From Bacteroidales bacterium (GTDB taxonomy: Bacteria > Bacteroidota > Bacteroidia > Bacteroidales > UBA932): 38,323 bases of DNA. The translations under genes were made by a program, and so were the position numbers. The notes beneath the pieces were generated by a model. The model was not told the origin of the DNA and made no database searches. It saw nothing but the letters and a program-made list of their open reading frames with translations. The DNA is taken from contig JAFYZZ010000047.1 of assembly GCA_017548445.1 (NCBI GenBank), forward strand, positions 1 to 38,323, in the 5' to 3' direction. Below, piece after piece: positions 17,741 to 26,072 of this stretch. How positions within the stretch are numbered: position 1 is the first letter of the stretch; each line of letters begins with the position of its first letter.

Positions 17741-20700
17741 AATCAGGCAAGGGCATCAGGGAATGGGTCGCCGCGGCGCTTTTCGTCGTGGGCGTGGTGC
17801 TGTTCATTTCGTCTTTCCGGGTCACGCAGCCTTCGGGAGACACGGCGGGGGCGGCACGGCGCACTGAACGGGTGTTGAACCGGCGGATGAAACTGCTGGA
17901 CGGTTATATGGACAAGGCGCTCGCCCAGGATCCCGCCGGATGGCTGGATCTTGAAGGGCTGCCGCGGGATTTCGTGGTGTACCGCTACTGCCGCGACACG
18001 CTCCAGTCCTGGAGCCATTCCTTCCCGGTCGCCAACGACAACATCAACCAGCGGGTCTATGTCCCGTTTGTGGCGGATCCCCGCATTGGGGCCGAATCGC
18101 CGCTGCTGCAGGCCTCGGATTCGGTGCGCTTCGTGAATATGGGTTCGCACTGGTACCTGCTCAAGTCGGCGGGCGACGCTTCCGTGCGCGTGATCGCGGG
18201 TATGGAGGTGATGGACGAACTGCCGATGGCCGGAGCTTCCCGGATGAACCCTCGGATGCGCCTGTCGCGCAGGTATTCCATCCGTCCGCTGTCGTTCAGC
18301 GGCGGCAGCACCGTGAGCGTGCAGGGACGGCCGCAGTTCAAGATCCTCTGCGAGACGCTGGCCGTGAGCCGCGACGCCTCCCCGCTGCTCTGGGTGGCGC
18401 TTTTCTGTATCCTGGCCGCCTTCCTGGTCTATCTGTCGGCCGAGCGTTCCCTGCGGCGTTTCTGTCTCGTGGCGTCCGGCATCCTGGCGGTGATTGCGGG
18501 CCTGTATTTCTGGGGAAAGTTCGCGGGCAGCCGGGTGCTGATCTTCTCGCCTATGCTCTATGCCGGCGGCGAAGTGCTGTACTCGCTGGGTGCAGTGGTT
18601 CTGGTCAATGCCGCCATCCTGATGCTGGCGGGCTGCGCCTATATGGTCCGACGGGCCATCTGGAAGCGGATGGACACCCGCCGGAACCGCACGGTGGTCG
18701 TGGTGGCCGTATTGCTTTCCGTGGCCGGCATCCTGCTGTATTCGCAGGCCGCCCTGCGCAGCATCGCGCTGAATTCCGGCTTCTCGCTGGAGCTCTATAA
18801 ACTCTCGCAGCTGACGCCCTTCTGCGTGGTGGTGTACGTGTCGTTCATCACGATGCTGCTGAGCGTGCCGCTGCTGCTGCAGCTGACGGTGCCGGTTTGG
18901 GAACGCGCGACCGGGCGGAAGGCGGACTTCTTCTCGCTGACGGGGCGCGTGATCTACGCCGCCCTGGTGGCGGTGTACCTGGTGGTGACCGCCGGCGTGC
19001 TGGGTTTCAGCAAGGAGCAGGACCGGCTGGGACTGCTGGCGAACCGCCTGTCCTTCGACCGTGACATCTCGATGGAACTGCGCCTGCGCGGCGTGGAGAC
19101 GCAGATCGCCGACGATATGATCCTGTCGGCGCTGTCCCACTTCCAGGGCACGGAACAGTCTATCCAGAGCCGCATTTCGGATTATTATTTCGCGGGCGGG
19201 GACCGGCAGTACGTGGTCACGGCCCGCGTGTTCAACGAATACACCAACACGCGCCAGGCGGTGGCCGAGTTCAACGCCGCCATCGCAGACGGCGTGCCCA
19301 TCGCCGAGAATTCGCATTTCCTGTATGCCAAGCACGATAACGGCCGGCCGTATTATGTGGGCGTGTTCTTCTACCTTTCCGACGAAGGGGAGGTGTCGCG
19401 CCTGCTGGTGCGCCTGGAGCCCCGCGAATCGCGTGGAAACCGGGGTTACGCCGGCATCTTCGGCATCACTTCGCCGGGCCAGGTCGTGCTGCCTTCCGGC
19501 TATTCCTATGCCCGTTACGACGGGCGCGAGCTCAAGGCCTGGCGGGGGAATTATCCTTTCCCTACCCGGGTCACCGACGCTATGTACGTGCAGATGTTCG
19601 GCTCCGCCACCGGCCATTTGCGCCAGGACGGCTACACGCATTTCACCTACGTGGTGGGCGACGGAGAGGCCGTGGTCATCTCCCGGGCCCGCGTGAGCGT
19701 GCTTTCCTATATCGTGGCGGGCATCCTGGTGGCGCTGCTCACCTTCCTGGTGTTGACGCTCGTGGCGCTGCGCAAGCCGAAGAAGGCGGTCTTCCGGGAG
19801 TCTTATTTCAAGACGCGGATTTCGGCCGTGCTGCTCGTCTCGCTCATCCTCACCCTGCTGGCGATGGCATTGGTGAGCGTGCTGTTCGTGTATTCCCGCA
19901 ACGAGGGCAACCGCCGGACGGTGATGTCGGACAAGATCGGCTCCATCGTTACGATGATGGACGCCGGCCTGCAGGATATGACTTCCAGCGGGCAGACCGA
20001 CTGGGCGGCGCTGCGCAGCCTGATCGAGCGGGTGGGCACCGACACCGGTTCCGACATCACGCTCTACACCCCCGACGGCCGCCTGATGATGAGCACCACG
20101 CCGATGATCTTCGACCAGCGGATGATCACGAACCGGATGGACGCGACGGCCTACTATAACATCATCTACCGCAACCGCCGCCATTACATCCAGCCGGAGC
20201 GGCTGGGGATGCAGCGGTTCTACTGTATGTACGCCCCGCTGATCGCGGACGACGGCTCGCTGCTGGCCATCCTGTGCTCGCCTTACAACGAGGAGACCTT
20301 CGACTTCGAGGAGGACGCCGTGATGCACTCGCTGACCATCATCTCGCTGTTCCTGCTGTTCCTGCTGATGGCGCTCTTTATGGTGTCGCGCATCGTGGAC
20401 CGGATGTTCAAGCCGCTGAGCGAGATGAGCTCCAAGATGGCCAGCGCCGACCTCGGCTCGCTGGAATACATCGACTACGACCGCGACGACGAGATTTCGT
20501 CCATCGTGCAGGCCTACAACCGGATGGTCACGGAACTGTCCGAGAGTTCGCGCAAACTGGCCCAGGCCGAGCGTGACAAGGCCTGGAGCGGGATGGCCCG
20601 CCAGGTGGCGCACGAGATCAAGAATCCGCTCACGCCGATGAAACTCCAGCTCCAGCGGGTCATCCGCCTCAAACAGAAGGGCGACCCGGCTTGGCAGGAC

Positions 20701-21246
20701 CGCTTCGAGGAAGCCAGCCGCGTGATCCTGGACCACATCGACATCCTCACCGATACGGCCAACGAATTCTCCACCTTCGCCAAACTCTACACCGAGGAAC
20801 CCACGCGGATCGAACTGGACAAGCTGCTTCGCGAGGAAATCTCGATGTTCGACAACCGCGAGAACATCCGGTTCGATTACCTCGGCCTGTCCGACGTGGT
20901 GGTCGAGGGCCCCAAGCCGCAGCTCACCCGCGTGTTCGTGAACCTGCTCGGCAATGCCGTGCAGGCCATCGGGGAGGCACCGGACGGGCATATCATCGTG
21001 TCGCTGCGCAAGTCGGTGGAAGACGGCTTCTGGGATGTGGTCGTGGAAGACAACGGACCGGGCGTGTCCGACGAGAACGTGGAGAAGCTGTTCACCCCGA
21101 ACTTCACGACCAAGAACGGCGGCTCCGGCCTGGGCCTCGCCATCAGCCGGAGCATCCTGGAACGCTGCGGCGCCTCGATTTCCTACTCGAAGTCCTTCAC
21201 CCTCGGCGGCGCCTGCTTTACCGTGAAATATCCATCCAACAAATAA
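17737..21246 (+). CDS. Large NtrY-like membrane sensor histidine kinase
   Basis: A 1169-aa sensor kinase. An N-terminal membrane anchor (about 10-28) is followed by an extracytoplasmic region (about 30-215) and a block of six or so membrane helices (about 218-425). A second extracytoplasmic part (about 430-650) and a helix pair with another loop follow (about 655-720 and 720-862). The last membrane segment is LTIISLFLLFLLMALFMV (about 864-881), then HAMP (about 885-935). The dimerisation/phosphoacceptor helix carries H959 in RQVAHEIKNPLTPMK. The ATPase domain has the N-box with N1069/N1073, the G1 box EDNGPGVS (D1105) and G2 GGSGLGLAIS. HEIKNPLTPMK is typical of NtrY-type kinases that pair with sigma-54 activators such as the one at 4702-5847. 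It ends 4 nt before the GH95 gene. Confidence 0.92.
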   Translation: MKSGKGIREWVAAALFVVGVVLFISSFRVTQPSGDTAGAARRTERVLNRRMKLLDGYMDKALAQDPAGWLDLEGLPRDFVVYRYCRDTLQSWSHSFPVANDNINQRVYVPFVADPRIGAESPLLQASDSVRFVNMGSHWYLLKSAGDASVRVIAGMEVMDELPMAGASRMNPRMRLSRRYSIRPLSFSGGSTVSVQGRPQFKILCETLAVSRDASPLLWVALFCILAAFLVYLSAERSLRRFCLVASGILAVIAGLYFWGKFAGSRVLIFSPMLYAGGEVLYSLGAVVLVNAAILMLAGCAYMVRRAIWKRMDTRRNRTVVVVAVLLSVAGILLYSQAALRSIALNSGFSLELYKLSQLTPFCVVVYVSFITMLLSVPLLLQLTVPVWERATGRKADFFSLTGRVIYAALVAVYLVVTAGVLGFSKEQDRLGLLANRLSFDRDISMELRLRGVETQIADDMILSALSHFQGTEQSIQSRISDYYFAGGDRQYVVTARVFNEYTNTRQAVAEFNAAIADGVPIAENSHFLYAKHDNGRPYYVGVFFYLSDEGEVSRLLVRLEPRESRGNRGYAGIFGITSPGQVVLPSGYSYARYDGRELKAWRGNYPFPTRVTDAMYVQMFGSATGHLRQDGYTHFTYVVGDGEAVVISRARVSVLSYIVAGILVALLTFLVLTLVALRKPKKAVFRESYFKTRISAVLLVSLILTLLAMALVSVLFVYSRNEGNRRTVMSDKIGSIVTMMDAGLQDMTSSGQTDWAALRSLIERVGTDTGSDITLYTPDGRLMMSTTPMIFDQRMITNRMDATAYYNIIYRNRRHYIQPERLGMQRFYCMYAPLIADDGSLLAILCSPYNEETFDFEEDAVMHSLTIISLFLLFLLMALFMVSRIVDRMFKPLSEMSSKMASADLGSLEYIDYDRDDEISSIVQAYNRMVTELSESSRKLAQAERDKAWSGMARQVAHEIKNPLTPMKLQLQRVIRLKQKGDPAWQDRFEEASRVILDHIDILTDTANEFSTFAKLYTEEPTRIELDKLLREEISMFDNRENIRFDYLGLSDVVVEGPKPQLTRVFVNLLGNAVQAIGEAPDGHIIVSLRKSVEDGFWDVVVEDNGPGVSDENVEKLFTPNFTTKNGGSGLGLAISRSILERCGASISYSKSFTLGGACFTVKYPSNK

Positions 21247-21250
21247 TCCG

Positions 21251-23707
21251 ATGAAACGACTGACAACCCTGCTCCTGGGGCTTTTGGCCGCTGTTGCGGC
21301 CCTTCCTGCCCAGACTCCGAAGAACGTAATCTGGTTCGACAAGCCCGCCTCCATCTGGGAGGAGGCCTGGCCCGTCGGCAACGGACGCATCGGCGCGATG
21401 ATCTTCGGCGGCACCGAAGAGGAGGAAATCCAGCTGAACGAGGAGACCATCTCCACGGGCGGCCCTTATGAGAACTGGAATCCCAACGGCCTGAAGAACC
21501 TCCAGAAGGTCCGCGACCTGATCTTCGCGGGCGAGTATGAGGAGGCCCAGAAGCTGGGCGACGAGAATTTCCTCTCCCCGGTGGGCGAGGAGATGTCCTA
21601 CCAGACCGCCGGGTCGGTGAAGATCGGCTTTACGGGCCGCAGCGGGGATGTGACGGACTACCGCCGCGAACTTGACCTCGAGCGCGCCGTCGTGCGCACC
21701 AGCTACAAGATCGGCGGCGTGGAATATGTGGAGGAGGCGTTCGCCTCGAAGCCGGACCAGCTCATCATCGTCCGCATCACGGCCTCGAAGCCGAAGGCCA
21801 TCAACTGCGAGATCGGATACACCACGCCGATGAAGGACGTGACCGTGAGCGTGCCGGAGAAGAACCTGCTGCGCCTGGAAGGGAAGGGCGCCGAGAAGGG
21901 CGGCATCCCGGGCGCCATCCGCTACGTGAACGACACTCGCGTGACCGCAAAGGGCGGAAAGGTGGTTTCCCTGGGCGAATCGCTGCAGGTCAGCGGGGCC
22001 ACGGAGGTGTTGCTGCACATCGCGCTGGCCACCAATTTCGTGGACTACAAGACCGTGAACGCCGATCCGTATGCGCGCAATGCGGCGTATATGAAAAACG
22101 CCTCGAAGAAATACGACAAGGCGCTTGCGGCGCACGTCGCGGCCTATCGGGAGCAGTATGCCCGCGTGAATCTGGAGTTCGCCCCGTCCGGCGTTCCCGA
22201 TGCGCCGATCAACGAGCGCATCCGGATTTTCTCCGAGACGCAGGACGCCCAGTTGGTGTCCACGTATTTCCAGTTCGGCAGGTACCTGCTGATCAGCTGC
22301 TCGCAGCCGGGCACGCAGGCCGCCAACCTTCAGGGCATCTGGAACGCCAGCCTGATGGCTCCGTGGTGCGCCAACTATACCACCAACATCAACACCGAGA
22401 TGAACTACTGGCCCGCGGAGCTGACCAACCTGCCGGAACTGCACGAGCCGCTGCTGCAGATGATCCGGGAGCTGGCCGTGACGGGCGCGAACACCGCCCG
22501 CTATATGTACGGCTGCCGGGGCTGGGTGGTGCACCACAACTCCGACCTCTGGCGCATCACGGGCGCCCTGGACTACGCCTACTGCGGCCTGTGGCCGAGC
22601 GGCGCCGCCTGGTTGTGCCAGCATCTGTGGGACCGCTATCTCTTCAATGGCGACAAGGATTATCTGGCGGAGGTGTATCCGCTGATGAAGGGCGCTTCCG
22701 AGTTCTTCGTGGACTTCCTGGTGGAGGATCCGAATACGGGCTACCTGGTGGTGGTGCCGTCCGACTCGCCGGAGAACCGCCCCGCCAGCCAGAAGACCAA
22801 TATGTTCGCCGGCGTGACGATGGACAACCAGCTGGTGACGGACCTCTTCACCAACACGGAACGCGCCGCGGCCATCCTGGGCCGTGACGCGGCGTTCGCC
22901 GACACCCTTTCGACGATGCGCCGCCGCCTGCCGCCGATGCAGATCGGCCAGTACGGGCAGCTGCAGGAGTGGTTCGAGGACTGGGACAATCCCAAGGACA
23001 ACCACCGCCACGTTTCACATCTTTGGGGTTTCTATCCGGGCTACCAGATCTCGCCCTACCGCACCCCGCTGCTCACCGAAGGCGTTCGGAACACGCTGAT
23101 CCAGCGGGGGGATCCTTCCACCGGCTGGTCGATGGGCTGGAAGGTCTGCCTGTGGGCGCGCTTGCTGGACGGGGACCACGCTTTCAAGCTGATCACGAAC
23201 CAGCTTTCCCTGGTGACGCCGGGAGGCCGCCGCTTCAATATGGCGGGAGGAACGTATCCGAACCTGTTCGACGCACATCCGCCGTTCCAGATCGACGGCA
23301 ACTTCGGCTGCACAGCCGGCATCGCCGAGCTCTTCCTGCAAAGCCACGACGAGGCCGTGCATCTGCTGCCGGCCCTGCCGGACGCGCTGAAGGACGGCCG
23401 CGTGGAGGGCTTGCGCGCCCGTGGCGGCTTCGTGCTGGAGAGCCTGGTCTGGAAGGACGGGCACATCGTGGAGGCGCGGATCCGCTCCACCATCGGCGGC
23501 AACCTCCGCGTGCGCTCCTATGACGCGCTGGCTGGCCTGGACGAGGCCGAAGGGACCAATCCCAATCCGCTCTTCGCCGCGCAGGAGATCCTGCGCCCGA
23601 TGGTGAGCGAGCGCGCGCCGTTGCACGGCTTCACCGCGCCCGCGGCACATCTGTACGACATTGCCACGGAGCCCGGTGAAGTGGTGACGCTGCGGGCTGC
23701 GGACTAG
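21251..23707 (+). CDS. GH95-family glycoside hydrolase, probable alpha-L-fucosidase
   Basis: An 818-aa exported enzyme with signal peptide MKRLTTLLLGLLAAVAALPA (cleavage near AQT). The mature protein begins IWFDKPASIWEEAWPVGNGR, followed by IFGGTEEEEIQLNEETIS, the standard opening of GH95 proteins. Likely active-site positions, by analogy with characterised GH95 1,2-alpha-L-fucosidases, are N379 and N381 (TTNINTEMNYWPAE), the acid E508 (SDSPEN) and D682 (FQIDGNFGC). NLQGIWNASLMAPW and RHVSHLWGFYPGYQISPY also fit. It would remove terminal fucose from host or plant glycans in the periplasm or outside the cell; GH95 also includes L-galactosidases, so the substrate is not certain. No SusC/SusD pair is adjacent. 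It lies 4 nt after the kinase gene. Confidence 0.9.
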   Translation: MKRLTTLLLGLLAAVAALPAQTPKNVIWFDKPASIWEEAWPVGNGRIGAMIFGGTEEEEIQLNEETISTGGPYENWNPNGLKNLQKVRDLIFAGEYEEAQKLGDENFLSPVGEEMSYQTAGSVKIGFTGRSGDVTDYRRELDLERAVVRTSYKIGGVEYVEEAFASKPDQLIIVRITASKPKAINCEIGYTTPMKDVTVSVPEKNLLRLEGKGAEKGGIPGAIRYVNDTRVTAKGGKVVSLGESLQVSGATEVLLHIALATNFVDYKTVNADPYARNAAYMKNASKKYDKALAAHVAAYREQYARVNLEFAPSGVPDAPINERIRIFSETQDAQLVSTYFQFGRYLLISCSQPGTQAANLQGIWNASLMAPWCANYTTNINTEMNYWPAELTNLPELHEPLLQMIRELAVTGANTARYMYGCRGWVVHHNSDLWRITGALDYAYCGLWPSGAAWLCQHLWDRYLFNGDKDYLAEVYPLMKGASEFFVDFLVEDPNTGYLVVVPSDSPENRPASQKTNMFAGVTMDNQLVTDLFTNTERAAAILGRDAAFADTLSTMRRRLPPMQIGQYGQLQEWFEDWDNPKDNHRHVSHLWGFYPGYQISPYRTPLLTEGVRNTLIQRGDPSTGWSMGWKVCLWARLLDGDHAFKLITNQLSLVTPGGRRFNMAGGTYPNLFDAHPPFQIDGNFGCTAGIAELFLQSHDEAVHLLPALPDALKDGRVEGLRARGGFVLESLVWKDGHIVEARIRSTIGGNLRVRSYDALAGLDEAEGTNPNPLFAAQEILRPMVSERAPLHGFTAPAAHLYDIATEPGEVVTLRAAD

Positions 23708-23709
23708 GC

Positions 23710-24141
23710 TCAGGCGTTCGCCCCGGCCAGGTCCTTTTCCGTAATGTAAGGCAACTTGTTGTCCGCAATGACGTTGCGGGCCAGGTCCGCCTCGTCCGTG
23801 CGGAAGACCAGGATGCCCCGGCCTCCCAGCAGGAAGGCGTACATATAGGTGATGTCCACGCCGGCCTCGCCCAGGAACTTCACGACATCGGCGGCGCCGC
23901 CGGGCTGGTTGTCCAGCTCGAGCGCGAACACGTCCGAGATGGCGACGGCCACGCCGGCCTGCTTGAGTTCGGTGCAGGCGCGCTGCGGCTCGCTGCAGAT
24001 GATGCGGAAGATGCCGTACTCGGCGGTCTCGGCGATGGTGCAGGCGATCATCTGGATCTGCGATTGCTTCATCAGGTCCAGCACCTTGAGCAGGGTGCCG
24101 GTCCTGTTCTCGATGAAGATGGATAATTGGCTGATGGTCAT
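23710..24141 (-). CDS. ACT-domain protein of the ior/paaK locus
   Basis: A 143-aa cytoplasmic protein composed of two tandem ACT domains (about 1-70 and 72-140). The first begins MTISQLSIFIENRTGTLLKV and the second contains LDNQPGGAADVVKFLGEAGV. ACT domains bind amino acids and regulate metabolic enzymes. Proteins of this type commonly sit next to phenylacetate-CoA ligase and indolepyruvate oxidoreductase genes, suggesting sensing of an aromatic amino acid (inference). The ATG at 24141 is preferred over an upstream start at 24165, which would overlap paaK and lack ACT character. Only 2 nt separate its stop from that of the convergent GH95 gene. Confidence 0.85.
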   Translation of the reverse strand: MTISQLSIFIENRTGTLLKVLDLMKQSQIQMIACTIAETAEYGIFRIICSEPQRACTELKQAGVAVAISDVFALELDNQPGGAADVVKFLGEAGVDITYMYAFLLGGRGILVFRTDEADLARNVIADNKLPYITEKDLAGANA

Positions 24142-24161
24142 ATCGTTCTGTGTTATGGGGT

Positions 24162-25472
24162 TCAATACAGTTTGCGTTTGTCAATGACGTGGGCGCTCTT
24201 GCCCTGGCTGCGCTCGATGGTGCCGGGCGCCTTGATCTGCACCTTGGCGCTGATGCTCAGCACGCTGCGCAGTTTCGCGGCGAGTTGCTTCTCCAGCTCC
24301 GCGATGGCCACGGGCGAGTCGAGGGTGGAGGTGAAATACTCCTGGCGCAGCTCCACCTGCACCATCAGGGTGTCGAGGTTGTTGATGCGGTCCACGATGA
24401 GCATATACACGGGGGCGAACTCCTTCATCGTGAGCACGACGCTCTCAACCTGTGAAGGGAAGACGTTGATGCCGCGGATGATGAGCATATCGTCGCTGCG
24501 TCCGTGGATGGCGGACATCCGCACGTTGGTGCGCCCGCAGGGGCACTCGCCGGGCAGCAGGCTGCAGAGGTCGCGGGTGCGGTAGCGCAGCACGGGCATT
24601 CCTTCCTTGGTGAGGGTAGTGAACACCAGCTCGCCGGTCTGTCCGGCAGGCAGCGGCTCAAGGGTGACCGGGTCGATGATTTCCGGGAAGAAGTGGTCCT
24701 CGTTGATGTGGGAGCCGTCCTGGCAGTCGCATTCGTAGCTCACGCTCGGGCCCATCACCTCGCTCAGGCCGTAGAGGTTGAAGCCCTTCAGGCCCAGGCG
24801 CTCCTGGATTTCCGTGCGCATATTCTCCGTCCACGGTTCGGCGCCGAACGCGCCCACGCGCAGGTGGATCTGGTCCTTGGTGATGCCCAGGCGGTCCATC
24901 GTCTCGGCGAGGTACAGGGCATAGGAGGGCGTGCAGGCAATGCCGGTGATGCCGAGGTCGCGGATCAGGCGGGCGTGCTTCTCGGTGTTGCCGGTGGAGG
25001 CGGGCACGACGGACGCACCCACCATCTCTACGCCGTTGTGCGCGCCCAGGCCGCCCGTGAACAGGCCGTAGCCGTAGGAGACGGAGAAGATGTCGTCGCG
25101 GCCCACGCCGTACGCGGTGAGGCTGCGCGCCATACATTCGCTCCAGACGCCGATGTCCTTGCGGGTGTAGCCCACGATGGTGGGGTTGCCCGTGGTGCCG
25201 GACGAGGCGTGGATGCGGATGATCTCGCTCTGCGGGGCGGCCTGCAGGCCGAATGGATAGTTGTCCCGCAGGTCCTTCTTGGTGGTGAAGGGCAACTTGA
25301 CGATATCGTCGATGGTACGGATGTCATCGGGGGTGAGGTCCATCTCCTGCAGCTTCTGACGGTAGAAGGGGACGTTATGGTAAACGTACTGCACGATCTT
25401 GTGCAGGCGTTTGCCCTGGAGCTCGCGCATCTGCTCGCGGCTCATACATTCCTTGGTGGGGTTCCAGATCAT
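24162..25472 (-). CDS. paaK: Phenylacetate-CoA ligase-like enzyme
   Basis: A 436-aa AMP-forming aryl-acid CoA ligase. The ATP-binding P-loop is ASSGTTGNPTIVGYT, the adenylate region FNLYGLSEVMGPSVSYEC, and the hinge and C-terminal subdomain GRSDDMLIIRGINVFPSQVE, all characteristic of PaaK. It activates phenylacetate or related aryl acetates to the CoA thioester. Next to IorAB it could work either way: ligation of aryl acetates made by amino acid breakdown, or activation before reductive carboxylation to arylpyruvates as reported in some anaerobes. It starts 6 nt after the iorB stop and is followed by the ACT gene after 20 nt. Confidence 0.93.
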   Translation of the reverse strand: MIWNPTKECMSREQMRELQGKRLHKIVQYVYHNVPFYRQKLQEMDLTPDDIRTIDDIVKLPFTTKKDLRDNYPFGLQAAPQSEIIRIHASSGTTGNPTIVGYTRKDIGVWSECMARSLTAYGVGRDDIFSVSYGYGLFTGGLGAHNGVEMVGASVVPASTGNTEKHARLIRDLGITGIACTPSYALYLAETMDRLGITKDQIHLRVGAFGAEPWTENMRTEIQERLGLKGFNLYGLSEVMGPSVSYECDCQDGSHINEDHFFPEIIDPVTLEPLPAGQTGELVFTTLTKEGMPVLRYRTRDLCSLLPGECPCGRTNVRMSAIHGRSDDMLIIRGINVFPSQVESVVLTMKEFAPVYMLIVDRINNLDTLMVQVELRQEYFTSTLDSPVAIAELEKQLAAKLRSVLSISAKVQIKAPGTIERSQGKSAHVIDKRKLY

Positions 25473-25478
25473 AATATA

Positions 25479-26072
25479 CTACTTACTAACGGTTTGCAGG
25501 GAGTGGGCGAGGCCCAGGCCGAAGGCTTTCAGGTTGGCCTCGACCACTTCCTGGCCCTTGCGGGCGAATACGCGGGCGACGGCCGCGCGCAGCCGTTCCT
25601 CCGACAGGAGAGGCAGATACGGGGCGGCCATTCCCAGCAGGACCATATTGGCGCTGCGGGGAAGCTGGGCGTCGCGGGCGATCTCTTCGATGTCGAGCCG
25701 GACCACGCGGGGCAGGGCGTCGAGTTCGGCGAGCAGGGCCGCCTGGTCCGGATAGTCCGGGATGTTCACCAGCGGCCTGGACGAGGTGATGACGACGCCG
25801 TCCGGAGCCAGCCAGGGCAGGTAGCGCAGGGCCTCCATCGGCTCCATCGAGAGGATGATGTCGGCGCTCCCCAGGGGAATCTGGTCGCTGTGGATGGGTT
25901 CCGTGCTCAGGCGAAGGTCGCTCTGCACGTCGCCGCCGCGCTGGCTCATCCCGTGTACTTCGGCCTGCTTGAGGTTCACGCCGGCCGCCGTGGCGGCTTC
26001 GCCGATGATGGTGGCGATGGAGAGGATCCCCTGTCCTCCCACGCCGGCGAGCTTGATGTCTGTCTTTTTCAT
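25479..26072 (-). CDS. iorB: Indolepyruvate:ferredoxin oxidoreductase beta subunit
   Basis: A 197-aa subunit carrying the gamma-type domain of 2-oxoacid:ferredoxin oxidoreductases: MKKTDIKLAGVGGQGILSIA at the N-terminus, then AEVHGMSQRGGDVQSDLR. With IorA it oxidatively decarboxylates aryl pyruvates (from Trp, Phe, Tyr) to aryl-acetyl-CoA, reducing ferredoxin. The ATG at 26072 overlaps the iorA stop by 4 nt (ATGA) and gives the canonical start; the frame is open upstream only as a shadow of iorA. Confidence 0.94.
   Translation of the reverse strand: MKKTDIKLAGVGGQGILSIATIIGEAATAAGVNLKQAEVHGMSQRGGDVQSDLRLSTEPIHSDQIPLGSADIILSMEPMEALRYLPWLAPDGVVITSSRPLVNIPDYPDQAALLAELDALPRVVRLDIEEIARDAQLPRSANMVLLGMAAPYLPLLSEERLRAAVARVFARKGQEVVEANLKAFGLGLAHSLQTVSK

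Noticed and set aside
17743..21456. A 1237-codon open frame on the minus strand opposite the histidine kinase
   Set aside because: Its translation is rich in His, Arg, Gln and Ala without domains; the plus strand encodes a coherent kinase. Long antisense frames are expected at this GC content.
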